The position numbers were made by a program, and so were the translations under genes. From assembly GCA_019414665.1 (NCBI GenBank), contig DXLO01000028.1, positions 1 through 34,343 of the forward strand: DNA of 34,343 bases, given 5' to 3'. The notes beneath the pieces were generated by a model that was not told the origin of the DNA, made no database searches, and was given only the letters and a program-made list of their open reading frames with translations. Of the stretch, positions 24,036 through 31,525 are shown piece after piece; position 1 is the first letter of the stretch, and every line of letters starts with the position of its first letter. Source of the DNA: Bacteroides sp. GTDB lineage: Bacteria; Bacteroidota; Bacteroidia; Bacteroidales; Bacteroidaceae.

Positions 24036-24081
24036 TAAGCAGAAAACTTGGATGTTGTGACTCACCCAAGCTTTCTGCTTA
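24036..24081. terminator. Hairpin between the ROK gene and the PepSY-like lipoprotein gene
   Basis: AAGCAGAAA (24037-24045) pairs with TTTCTGCTT (24072-24080); after one mismatch CTTGG (24047-24051) pairs with CCAAG (24066-24070), leaving a 14-base loop. A U-rich tract follows mainly in the minus-strand direction. It lies between convergent genes. Confidence 0.7.
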
Positions 24082-24094
24082 TAGTATATTGATT

Positions 24095-25438
24095 TCAATC
24101 TTCTACGACTTTAATTATCTTACCAGACTCATCTATAAAGACTTTGTATTCTTTTCCCTGACGACGAACTTCTACCTCATACCATGAAGCATCGGGAGTT
24201 TGAACTACTTCCACTTCGTCATCATCTCTTTGATATCCTTCAGCCCCTAAAGCAGAAGTTACAACCGAAGGCAGTTCATTATATCTGATCTCCCAAGAAG
24301 TGCGTATCCATTCATTCTTTCCATTGAATAATAGTTCTTTTTCCTTTCCATCGTGACGGATATCCACTTCTATATAACCATCATCATATCCACGTTCAAT
24401 AATAACTGCACCCGAATAATTTTCCTGAATGAATTTTTCTATATCAGTAGCAACGGCAACACCTCCGGAGCTTTCTCCTCCAAAACCAGGACGCCCCTGT
24501 AAAACAGTTCCATCACTACCTATATATACTTTCACATCATCGTCGAAACGATTCTCCAGTTCAAAGCAATAAAAGGTTCCTGCTTTCTCTGTTTCATACT
24601 TTTCGGCATCTTCTACCCATCCAGCTTCCAGATATTCGGGAGTTGCTTTTAAGGCAGCGAGAACTTGAGAAGGAATATCGGTTACCTCATCTATATTTCT
24701 GAATCGATACTCAGTCTTGGTATACACCCAGTTTTGAGAACGATCGAAGAAAGCCTCATGCTTCATATTACCGGAAATAAACTCTACTTCTGTTCCTCCA
24801 TCTTCATTATCCACATCTATAATCCTGGCATCCGGATATTTTTCTTTCAACCAGCTTTCCACTGTTCCTGAAGGTGTCTGCGGCAAATAATCCTGATAAT
24901 CCTTTTCATCTTCCGCATCAATGACTTCTTTTACCAGAACACCTTCTGCCGTGTAATACAAATCAACATCCGTTTCTTTTCCTCCTTCATTTTTTTCGAC
25001 ATCAATAACATATAAGATTTCAGAGTCACCGTTTCTTTTCAGCACATCAACTTCATCATCCGCACGCCACGGAGCCTGTCCATACTCACTTGCTCCAAAA
25101 GCATTTTTCACAGCCTCCGGTAAATCTGCAAATCTGATCTCTTTCTCTGTCATACCCCATACTCCATTTGCCAATGCAAACCAAGCAGTATGGTTACGAA
25201 CGACATTATCTGCACGAGAGCCATCCCAATAGAAACTGGCTACAGCATATTCTCCCTTAGTACTCCAAACAACATTGGTAGCACCAGGAAATAAGCTATT
25301 AAACTCATCCAAGACTAGAGCAGGAACCTCCCCCGAAGTACCATCGGGCAAAGGATTATTTTCATCGTTACTACATGATGCAAAAAGTAATGTACCTGCA
25401 ACCATACATACTCCAAATAATAATCGGGGCTTTATCAT
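24095..25438 (-). CDS. Lipoprotein with three PepSY-like domains
   Basis: A 447-residue predicted lipoprotein: the signal peptide ends FASC with Cys22. The mature protein looks like three tandem PepSY-like (PF11396-type, beta-lactamase-inhibitor-like) units at about 40-172, 190-318 and 335-447. Each has a tryptophan-centred strand (VWGMTEKEIRF, WVYTKTEYRF, WIRTSWEIRY), then a helix with DLPEAV, DIPSQV or ELPSVV, then strands with VDLYYTAEGVL, VKVYIGSDGTVL or YKVFIDESGKII. Such proteins are exported in many Bacteroidota, and their role is not established; inhibitor or binding functions are guesses. TTATTTTG at 25464-25471 (minus) is a near-consensus -7 element. It is a single gene, convergent with the ROK gene. 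Confidence 0.86.
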   Translation of the reverse strand: MIKPRLLFGVCMVAGTLLFASCSNDENNPLPDGTSGEVPALVLDEFNSLFPGATNVVWSTKGEYAVASFYWDGSRADNVVRNHTAWFALANGVWGMTEKEIRFADLPEAVKNAFGASEYGQAPWRADDEVDVLKRNGDSEILYVIDVEKNEGGKETDVDLYYTAEGVLVKEVIDAEDEKDYQDYLPQTPSGTVESWLKEKYPDARIIDVDNEDGGTEVEFISGNMKHEAFFDRSQNWVYTKTEYRFRNIDEVTDIPSQVLAALKATPEYLEAGWVEDAEKYETEKAGTFYCFELENRFDDDVKVYIGSDGTVLQGRPGFGGESSGGVAVATDIEKFIQENYSGAVIIERGYDDGYIEVDIRHDGKEKELLFNGKNEWIRTSWEIRYNELPSVVTSALGAEGYQRDDDEVEVVQTPDASWYEVEVRRQGKEYKVFIDESGKIIKVVED

Positions 25439-25517
25439 AAGAAACCATTTTATTGTTACAGTACAAAATAAAGGAACAAAACTGAAAAAAATCTGAAAAC
25501 AAGGAAAAATATAAAAA

Positions 25518-25547
25518 AATAGGCCATCTTTTTAAAGATGACCTATT
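25518..25547 (-). terminator. Rho-independent terminator of the ferredoxin gene
   Basis: AATAGG/CCTATT and CATCTTT/AAAGATG form a stem with one mismatch and a two-base loop. In the minus direction it is followed by a long T-rich run. Confidence 0.88.
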
Positions 25548-25573
25548 ATGAATTTTGTCATAAGACGATTCGA

Positions 25574-25741
25574 TTATCCCTGGTGGATTGCTTCAGAAGG
25601 ACATACATCTGCGCATGTTCCACATTCTGTACACATATCCGGGTTGATAGAATACTTATCACCTTCAGAGATTGCGCCAACTGGGCATTCATCGATACAA
25701 GTACCGCAAGCGATACAATCGTCACTAATTACGTAAGCCAT
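25574..25741 (-). CDS. 2[4Fe-4S] ferredoxin
   Basis: A 55-residue bacterial-type ferredoxin, a low-potential electron carrier for anaerobic enzymes such as pyruvate:ferredoxin oxidoreductase. Both clusters are complete: Cys9, Cys12, Cys15 and Cys19 (CIACGTCIDECP), and Cys37, Cys40, Cys43 and Cys47 (CTECGTCADVCP). The start at 25741 gives the usual MAYVISDDC N-terminus; an in-frame upstream ATG would add 15 residues and overlap the promoter (TACCTTTG at 25784-25791), so it is rejected. It is a single gene with its own promoter and terminator, which suits a highly expressed small protein. Confidence 0.97.
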   Translation of the reverse strand: MAYVISDDCIACGTCIDECPVGAISEGDKYSINPDMCTECGTCADVCPSEAIHQG

Positions 25742-25783
25742 TGTAGTAAAAGTTAAATTATTATTAGTACTAATTTGATGATG

Positions 25784-25791
25784 CAAAGGTA
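25784..25791 (-). promoter_or_regulatory. Bacteroidota -7 promoter element for the ferredoxin gene
   Basis: Reads TACCTTTG on the minus strand, an exact TAnnTTTG match, 42 bases before the start codon. Confidence 0.65.
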
Positions 25792-25860
25792 ATCTTTTTG
25801 GTGAGATTTGTAATATCTACATTACAATATTTCCCTAATTTGTATTATGTCTAAATAGTA

Positions 25861-28833
25861 TTAATACATTATAGATTGATACATTGCTTGTTGAATACGA
25901 GAACGAATATCCAGCTTCATCAAGTTATCATGACCAAATACAACAGGATAAGTACGATTACTCAAAAAGACAAACACCAATTCATTATCCGGATCAACCC
26001 AGACACAAGTTCCGGTAAACCCAGTATGCCCAAAAACAGAGGCAGGAGCTTCAGGAGCACAAGGACTATTATCATCACTCTCAATATCAGGTTTATCAAA
26101 ACCCAATCCCCGACGACTGCTTTTGGCTTTCATACCCATAAACAAACCGCAAGTAGCACGGCTCAGATAACGACGGTCACCACATATACCCCGATCAAGC
26201 AACATCTGGAAAATCACAGCAAGATCATGTGTTGTAGAAAAAAGTCCTGCATTACCCGATACACCTCCCACAAATGCAGCAGCCTCATCATGAACATAGC
26301 CCTGCAACGGACCGCCACGCAGGAAATCAATCTTCGCACTAGGGGCAATTTCCTCTTTAGGGAAACGTTTCAACGGATTGTATGCAGTATGCTTCAGTCC
26401 CATAGGTTTAAAGAAAACACTGTCCAGATATACATCCATAGGTACTTTCGAAATTCTCTCAACAACCTCTTTCAGCAGCATAAAGTTCAAGCAACTATAC
26501 CGATATGAATGTCCCTTCAGCGGTGCATTAATGATTTGTTGCATAACGACGCGTTGATATTCCTTATTCAGATACATGCTGTCAGCAAGTTGCAATGAAT
26601 AGATTTCAGAAGGAGTAGAAGACATCCATTCTTTTTTAAAAGAGAAATCGGTACATGCATATAAATTCGAAGCAATCTGCAATTTATGTCCCGCATCAGG
26701 TTTCTTACGGAACAATCCTCCTTTGCACGTTTTCAGGTCAATAGCCTCCTCATAGAATGGAAGATACGAAGGAAGTCCCGACTCATGAAACAGCAAATCC
26801 TGTATGGTTATATTTTGCTTATTCGTTTTTCTCAATTCCGGCAAATAAATGCTGACTTTATCCGTCAAGCCGAATTTACCTTCATCGTATAATTTCATTA
26901 TTGCCAGCAAAGTTCCCGCAGCCTTAGAGAGTGAAGCCAGATCGTATATTGTATGCTCTTTCACTTCTTCTTTTCCATCATAAGTCAATGTACCGAAACA
27001 TTTATTATAGACAGGATAACCACCTTTGGTTATCAGTACATGACATCCCGGATATGCTTGCTGGCGAATACCTTCTTCTGCAATGCTATCGATAGCCAGA
27101 AGAATCTTAGAATCCATGCCCAGCTCTTCAGGACTGTAAGAACGAGGTTTATCCGGATCGATAGTAAGACCTGTGCCGCTTTTCCATAAACCGTTCATAT
27201 CAACAGAAAGACGGCCATCAACAAGATCCTGCCCAGTCATAACATCTGCTACATAACGTTGAATTTCGGCTTTATCTGTATGTGCCAAGATCACAGCCGA
27301 AGCCTTCTTCAATACAGAAGACATCTCCTGCAAAACTTTTTGCGACGCAAAACAAACAACGACAAGAGGTTTATCGGCCGCCACCTTTTCTAAAAAAGGA
27401 AGAAAAGCAGACAAATCTTTTGTTTGGTGAACAGCTACAATAACCTGATGAGCTGGAGCTACACGTTCCTGAATTTGTTGCAGAGAATCAGCATTGCCAT
27501 GCAACCAACTCAGCGAAACAGATTCTTTCAACTCTTTATAAAAAGGATATGCTTCCGACAATGAAGAGGATAAACTCAACAGGATATTTTCAGATAAAGA
27601 CAGATCGAGAGGCAACACATCTACAGAATCTTTTAGAACTGTAACAGCAGCCTTCTCCAAAGCAATCATCAGACTGTCGCTTTTAGCAGAGCAAATACGG
27701 TTTTCAATTCCTTCGGCCGCTACCTGTTGCTTATGACTCAAGCCTAAGGCATATTTATAAGTAAGCACTTTCCGGCATTTTTCCGTAATGACATCTTCTG
27801 TAAGCTTGCCGCTTTTTACGGCACGCATTACACTTTCAAGACTCTTTTTCAAGTTTCTTGGAACCAGTAACATATCGTTTCCAGCCATCAAGGCCTGTAC
27901 ACAAAGATCATCGGCATTTTTTGAAATACCTTTCATCTCCAGTGCATCTGTAAACACCAGTCCCGAAAAGTGCAGTTCTTTACGCAATAACGAAGTAATG
28001 ACCTCCGAAGATATCGAGGCTGGTTTCTCATCAAGTTCCGAGACATGCAAATGACCAATCATTACGCCTCCGACTCCTGCTTCGACTGCCTTTTTGAAAG
28101 GATATAACTCTACGCTATCCAAACGGGTACGGTCAAAATCAAGCACCGGCAACACATGATGAGAATCCGTATCCGTATCACCATGTCCCGGAAAATGTTT
28201 ACATACCGCCATTACTCCCCCGTCTTCCAGCCCGCGAGAATAAGCTACAACCTTATCGGCTACCACTTTTGAATCACTCCCGAAAGAGCGGACATTGATA
28301 ACCGGATTATTGGGATTATTATCAACATCGGCTACAGGAGCAAAATTTACATGCACACCTATTTCACGCAACTGCCTTGCAACCTCACGTCCGTACTGGT
28401 ATATTAATGTATCATTCTGCACACATCCCAATACTCTATTTCGGGGAAACTCCGGAGTATCTTCCAGACGCATGCCCAATCCCCACTCACCATCGAATGT
28501 AATCATCAAAGGTATATCTGCCCACTGCTGAGCCTGATTGGTAAGCTGCACCTGCTTCTTCAGTTCTCCTTTGGAAAAAAGCAAGCCTCCGACTCCATAC
28601 TCTCTAACAGCTCTTTCTATGTTATCTTTATTCTTCTGTATGGTTATCGGTGCAACCGTATGAATAAACAACTGACCGATTTTCTGCTTCAATGTCATTC
28701 GGGCAAGCTGCCCGTCAACCCAACGGCGACACGCCACAGAATCATCTGCCTGCTCCAATATTCTTACAGACGAAGCATATGCACCTATCCATAACGATAT
28801 ACAAACCAATAATCCCGTAACACGTCTATTCAT
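25861..28833 (-). CDS. GH3 beta-N-acetylglucosaminidase (NagZ-like) fused to a serine beta-lactamase-like domain
   Basis: A 990-residue exported fusion (signal peptide about 1-20). GH3 N-terminal domain about 38-365: the NagZ-type loop KHFPGHGDTDTDSHH (212-226) supplies the His general acid/base and FTDALEMKGI holds nucleophile Asp296. A GH3 C-terminal-like region covers about 380-555. A class C beta-lactamase/DD-peptidase-like domain covers about 570-985, with SxxK Ser634-Lys637 (SLSK) and HTG (936-938); the usual YxN triad reads Y779-S-C, so Cys replaces Asn. The GH3 part should release GlcNAc from muropeptides or glycans; the second domain could be an esterase or D-amino-acid peptidase. 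It is the third gene of the operon with the split 5'-nucleotidase genes, 70 bases after the second. Confidence 0.92.
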   Translation of the reverse strand: MNRRVTGLLVCISLWIGAYASSVRILEQADDSVACRRWVDGQLARMTLKQKIGQLFIHTVAPITIQKNKDNIERAVREYGVGGLLFSKGELKKQVQLTNQAQQWADIPLMITFDGEWGLGMRLEDTPEFPRNRVLGCVQNDTLIYQYGREVARQLREIGVHVNFAPVADVDNNPNNPVINVRSFGSDSKVVADKVVAYSRGLEDGGVMAVCKHFPGHGDTDTDSHHVLPVLDFDRTRLDSVELYPFKKAVEAGVGGVMIGHLHVSELDEKPASISSEVITSLLRKELHFSGLVFTDALEMKGISKNADDLCVQALMAGNDMLLVPRNLKKSLESVMRAVKSGKLTEDVITEKCRKVLTYKYALGLSHKQQVAAEGIENRICSAKSDSLMIALEKAAVTVLKDSVDVLPLDLSLSENILLSLSSSLSEAYPFYKELKESVSLSWLHGNADSLQQIQERVAPAHQVIVAVHQTKDLSAFLPFLEKVAADKPLVVVCFASQKVLQEMSSVLKKASAVILAHTDKAEIQRYVADVMTGQDLVDGRLSVDMNGLWKSGTGLTIDPDKPRSYSPEELGMDSKILLAIDSIAEEGIRQQAYPGCHVLITKGGYPVYNKCFGTLTYDGKEEVKEHTIYDLASLSKAAGTLLAIMKLYDEGKFGLTDKVSIYLPELRKTNKQNITIQDLLFHESGLPSYLPFYEEAIDLKTCKGGLFRKKPDAGHKLQIASNLYACTDFSFKKEWMSSTPSEIYSLQLADSMYLNKEYQRVVMQQIINAPLKGHSYRYSCLNFMLLKEVVERISKVPMDVYLDSVFFKPMGLKHTAYNPLKRFPKEEIAPSAKIDFLRGGPLQGYVHDEAAAFVGGVSGNAGLFSTTHDLAVIFQMLLDRGICGDRRYLSRATCGLFMGMKAKSSRRGLGFDKPDIESDDNSPCAPEAPASVFGHTGFTGTCVWVDPDNELVFVFLSNRTYPVVFGHDNLMKLDIRSRIQQAMYQSIMY

Positions 28834-28903
28834 AATCTTTCCTTTATTTTTATAAACCTTTGCCGTAAATTTTATCTTTATACAAGCAAGTGTTTTCTAA
28901 CAA

Positions 28904-29746
28904 TCAATTCTTCTGAAGTTTCAAAATCATCTGTCCAACAAAGGCTCCGTTCTTTCCCATCTGCTGTACAGGAACCTCTATTCCGTCTAAATTCTTATAA
29001 TACTTCGGCGCATCAAAATACGAATGAGAATGTCCACCCAATACGACATCAATATCACGCGTATTTTCTATCAGTTCAATATCGGAATAAGGTTCTCCCT
29101 CCCATCCCAGATGAGAAAGACAAATCACCAAATCGCAATGTTCCTGATTTTTCAGCAAATCCGTGACACGCTGAGCCTCCGAAACCGGATCTTCAAACTT
29201 TACATTCCCATAACATTCGGAAGCAACCAATCCTTCCAGTTGCGCTCCCAAACCAAAAACTCCAATCTTTATGCCGTTACGCTGAATGATAGTGTATTCT
29301 TTAACCAGTCCTTCGAGCACAGTGCCCGTCACGTCATAATTTGCACATACTATCGGATAATTCGCCATTTTAAACAACCTTGCCATATTATCCAGCCCGA
29401 AATCGAACTCATGATTGCCGATGGTTCCTGCATCATAGCCCATTTCGTTCATCAGCTTTATTTCCACTTCCCCTTTAAACATATTATAATAAGGAGTACC
29501 CTGCGAAAAATCTCCTGAATCGAACAACAGCAAATCCTCATGTATTTTGCGTTGCTGCTTGATAAAAGTTGCACGGCGTAAAAGTCCAGCCTTATCAGCC
29601 AGCATCGTATCCTGAAAATCCTCCGGGAAAGGTTCTACACGGCTGTGCATATCATTTGTATGGAACAAATACAATTCTTTGGTAGACTGGGCAAACAATA
29701 CTCCTGCAAAGAGGCAGACCCATAAAACGAAATATATTCTTTTCAT
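28904..29746 (-). CDS. Exported metallophosphatase (5'-nucleotidase N-domain type)
   Basis: A 280-residue periplasmic calcineurin-like phosphoesterase equal to the N-terminal half of UshA-type 5'-nucleotidases. Signal peptide about 1-20. The two-metal site is complete: Asp32 and His34 (HTNDMHS), Asp79 (DSGDFSQG), Asn111-His112 (GNHEFD), His212 (SHLG), and His239/His241 (GGHSHS). The substrate-binding C-terminal domain is absent from this protein and is encoded by the gene 13 bases upstream. It probably removes phosphate from nucleotides or related esters outside the cytoplasm. The two products may assemble, or may work separately. Confidence 0.92.
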   Translation of the reverse strand: MKRIYFVLWVCLFAGVLFAQSTKELYLFHTNDMHSRVEPFPEDFQDTMLADKAGLLRRATFIKQQRKIHEDLLLFDSGDFSQGTPYYNMFKGEVEIKLMNEMGYDAGTIGNHEFDFGLDNMARLFKMANYPIVCANYDVTGTVLEGLVKEYTIIQRNGIKIGVFGLGAQLEGLVASECYGNVKFEDPVSEAQRVTDLLKNQEHCDLVICLSHLGWEGEPYSDIELIENTRDIDVVLGGHSHSYFDAPKYYKNLDGIEVPVQQMGKNGAFVGQMILKLQKN

Positions 29747-29759
29747 ATCAGTTTCTTTA

Positions 29760-30515
29760 TCATTGTTCTACAATACGTCCCTCTATCTCAGCGTTTACAA
29801 AAACACCTTTGGCCTCACACTGCTTTACATAATCGATAAACAAATCACGCAACACAGCATCCTGTGGTTCAGTTCTCGATGTTGCTTTCTTAAAAGCCTC
29901 CATACGATCATTTCCTTCAGCCAGATAGTCAATCGTAGCTACCCGATATTCTTTTGCCGGATCAACAGGCTTTCCACCTACCTCCGCACGTAGCAGACGT
30001 CCGTCTTTCGAGATAACCAGTCGGGCCCCGCTCAAGCCTTCACCATGTACGGCCGCAATCTGTTGAAAGAGTTCCAACAAATCTTCACCTTTTAATACAA
30101 CAACAGAAAGAGCATTCTGGAAAGGACTGATTTCATAAATAGAACCGAATGTAATATCTCCTTCATTAAGAATATTACGGATACCACCTACATTCATAAC
30201 CCCAACGTCAACACTTATTCCCAATTTACTCTTTGCTCCCTCGCAAAGAATATCTGCCATCAGGTTCGACAAAGGCGACTCCGGACGATACGCTTCGAGC
30301 TTACGGGCAGAATGTCCGATTACTGGAGTCATCAAACTATCTATTTTAGCCCGATAAGGTTGCAAAATTCTCCATGCAGCCTGATCCTGCTGTTCGTCAT
30401 AAACACTGGTAATGGGTACTCTTCCTCCTTCTACCGATACTAAAGAATAACTGGAGTTGCAGGCCGTAAATATAAAAGAACCTGCCAAGAGAGTATAAAA
30501 TACATGCTTTTTCAT
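29760..30515 (-). CDS. Lipoprotein of the 5'-nucleotidase C-terminal domain type
   Basis: A 251-residue predicted lipoprotein: the signal ends FTAC with Cys19. The mature part matches the 5_nucleotid_C domain, the substrate-recognition half of UshA-like enzymes: SPLSNLMADIL, MNVGGIRNIL, GDITFGSIYEISPFQNAL, and YRVATIDYLAEGNDRM. It has no metallophosphatase domain of its own; that is the next gene. So the usual N-to-C order of the fused enzyme is split and reversed in the operon. It is the first gene behind promoter TATATTTG at 30540-30547. Nucleoside binding by conserved aromatic residues is expected from the family but cannot be shown here. Confidence 0.9.
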   Translation of the reverse strand: MKKHVFYTLLAGSFIFTACNSSYSLVSVEGGRVPITSVYDEQQDQAAWRILQPYRAKIDSLMTPVIGHSARKLEAYRPESPLSNLMADILCEGAKSKLGISVDVGVMNVGGIRNILNEGDITFGSIYEISPFQNALSVVVLKGEDLLELFQQIAAVHGEGLSGARLVISKDGRLLRAEVGGKPVDPAKEYRVATIDYLAEGNDRMEAFKKATSRTEPQDAVLRDLFIDYVKQCEAKGVFVNAEIEGRIVEQ

Positions 30516-30539
30516 ACAAAATTATTCATATTTAGTGTT

Positions 30540-30547
30540 CAAATATA
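30540..30547 (-). promoter_or_regulatory. Bacteroidota -7 promoter element for the 5'-nucleotidase/GH3 operon
   Basis: Reads TATATTTG on the minus strand, an exact match, 24 bases before the start codon. A three-of-four -33 match (CTTG, 30568-30571) lies 20 bases further upstream. Confidence 0.6.
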
Positions 30548-30598
30548 GGGAAAAAAGCCAAGCAACACAAGATTTCGTATTAAAATACACGAAAAAGA

Positions 30599-30630
30599 TT
30601 TGCCTATATCACAGAAAATTACTTACTTTG
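30599..30630 (+). promoter_or_regulatory. -33/-7 promoter for rplS
   Basis: TTTG (30599-30602) and TTACTTTG (30623-30630, one base off TAnnTTTG) with a 20-base spacer, divergent from the 5'-nucleotidase promoter. The implied leader is about 78 bases. Confidence 0.65.
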
Positions 30631-30661
30631 CACCGCTTTCGCGTAATCGCTGTCAAGAAGA

Positions 30662-30690
30662 GTTACTTGATATGTTACGTTGTAACGATA
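30662..30690 (+). promoter_or_regulatory. Hairpin with alternative pairing in the rplS leader
   Basis: TATGTTAC (30671-30678) pairs with GTAAC-ATA (30682-30690, one-base bulge). A second GTTAC at 30662-30666 could pair with the same GTAAC. Ribosomal protein genes often have autoregulatory leaders; this one is only a candidate. Confidence 0.35.
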
Positions 30691-30714
30691 AACAATTTAA
30701 TTTAAAAAGAAAAA

Positions 30715-31068
30715 ATGGATTTAATTAAAATTGCAGAAGAAGCATTTGCTACTGGCAAACAGCATCCTTCATTCAAAGCTGGTGATACAATTACAGTAGC
30801 ATACCGTATCGTTGAAGGTAGCAAGGAACGCGTTCAGTTGTATCGCGGTGTTGTTATCAAAATCTCAGGTCACGGTGAAAAGAAACGTTTCACTGTACGT
30901 AAGATGTCAGGAACTGTAGGTGTAGAACGTATCTTCCCTCTGGAATCTCCGGCTATCGACAGCATTACTGTCAACAAAGTTGGTAAAGTACGTCGTGCTA
31001 AATTGTACTACTTGCGTGCTCTTACTGGTAAGAAAGCTAGAATTCAGGAAAAACGCGTTAACTTGTAA
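30715..31068 (+). CDS. rplS: 50S ribosomal protein L19
   Basis: A 117-residue ribosomal protein located at the 30S-50S interface. Standard L19 motifs are FKAGDTITVAYRIVEGSKER (about 19-38), QLYRGVVIKISGHG, FTVRKMSGTVGVERIFPLES and VRRAKLYYLRALTGKKARI. Length is normal. It is transcribed alone here, not with rpsP, rimM and trmD as in E. coli, with its own promoter, a leader of about 78 bases and a strong terminator at 31097. Confidence 0.98.
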   Translation: MDLIKIAEEAFATGKQHPSFKAGDTITVAYRIVEGSKERVQLYRGVVIKISGHGEKKRFTVRKMSGTVGVERIFPLESPAIDSITVNKVGKVRRAKLYYLRALTGKKARIQEKRVNL

Positions 31069-31096
31069 TACTGAATCTATTATTCCTTACATACAG

Positions 31097-31130
31097 AAAA
31101 CCGATTCTCATTATGAGAGTCGGTTTTTTG
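31097..31130 (+). terminator. Rho-independent terminator of rplS
   Basis: AAAACCGA (31097-31104) pairs with TCGGTTTT (31120-31127), with a G-T pair and TCTCA/TGAGA inside and a three-base loop. TTTTTTG follows. Confidence 0.9.
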
Positions 31131-31452
31131 TTTTTCTCCCTTTTATTCATCGAAGACTGCAAATTTCTCACTCAATCTGATTGAAATTCAACATCACAGC
31201 TGGTCGTATTTCCCAAAAAACATCTTGAAAAGTCAGGAAAAACATCACCTTCTTTTCGAAAAATTTGTACGAATGTCTGTTCCTTTTGTACAAAAAAATA
31301 CATAAAACAACAGCATATTTTTTGAATGAATCAAGTTTTTAAGAATTTATATTTCCAAAGAAATCCTTTACTATAACCATGAACACACTGATAATTCGTA
31401 CAAATTTCACAAAACACACAGCCATATATATCAGCAAAAAGCTTTGTCGGGA
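31131..31452. other. Gene-free region between rplS and GH28 with GTAC-containing repeats
   Basis: No gene is seen. The region holds a dyad TCAATC-T-GATTGA (31172-31184), AAATTTGTACGAAT (31261-31274) and its perfect inverted copy ATTCGTACAAATTT (31394-31407), and the palindrome TTTTGTACAAAA (31284-31295). These share a TTCGTACA/TTGTAC core with the GH28/GH105 promoter region. It reads like a regulatory region lying at the 3' side of GH28 without a gene to serve. Confidence 0.55.
31261..31407. repeat. 14-base perfect inverted repeat flanking a GTAC palindrome
   Basis: AAATTTGTACGAAT (31261-31274) and ATTCGTACAAATTT (31394-31407) are exact reverse complements. The 12-base palindrome TTTTGTACAAAA (31284-31295) lies between them. 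Confidence 0.8.
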
Positions 31453-31490
31453 AACAAAAAAATCGGACAGACTGCCTGAAATCTGCCCGA
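31453..31490 (-). terminator. Rho-independent terminator of the GH28 gene
   Basis: On the minus strand TCGGGCAGA and TCTGTCCGA (31463-31490) form a stem with one mismatch and a 10-base loop, followed by a run of seven Ts. Confidence 0.85.
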
Positions 31491-31525
31491 AGAAAGTAAA
31501 AAATTAAACCTTAAAATACTAATAC

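Noticed and set aside
31224..31314. Short open stretch in the rplS-GH28 gap
   Set aside because: It starts only with TTG, is about 26 codons, and covers the GTAC repeat motifs.
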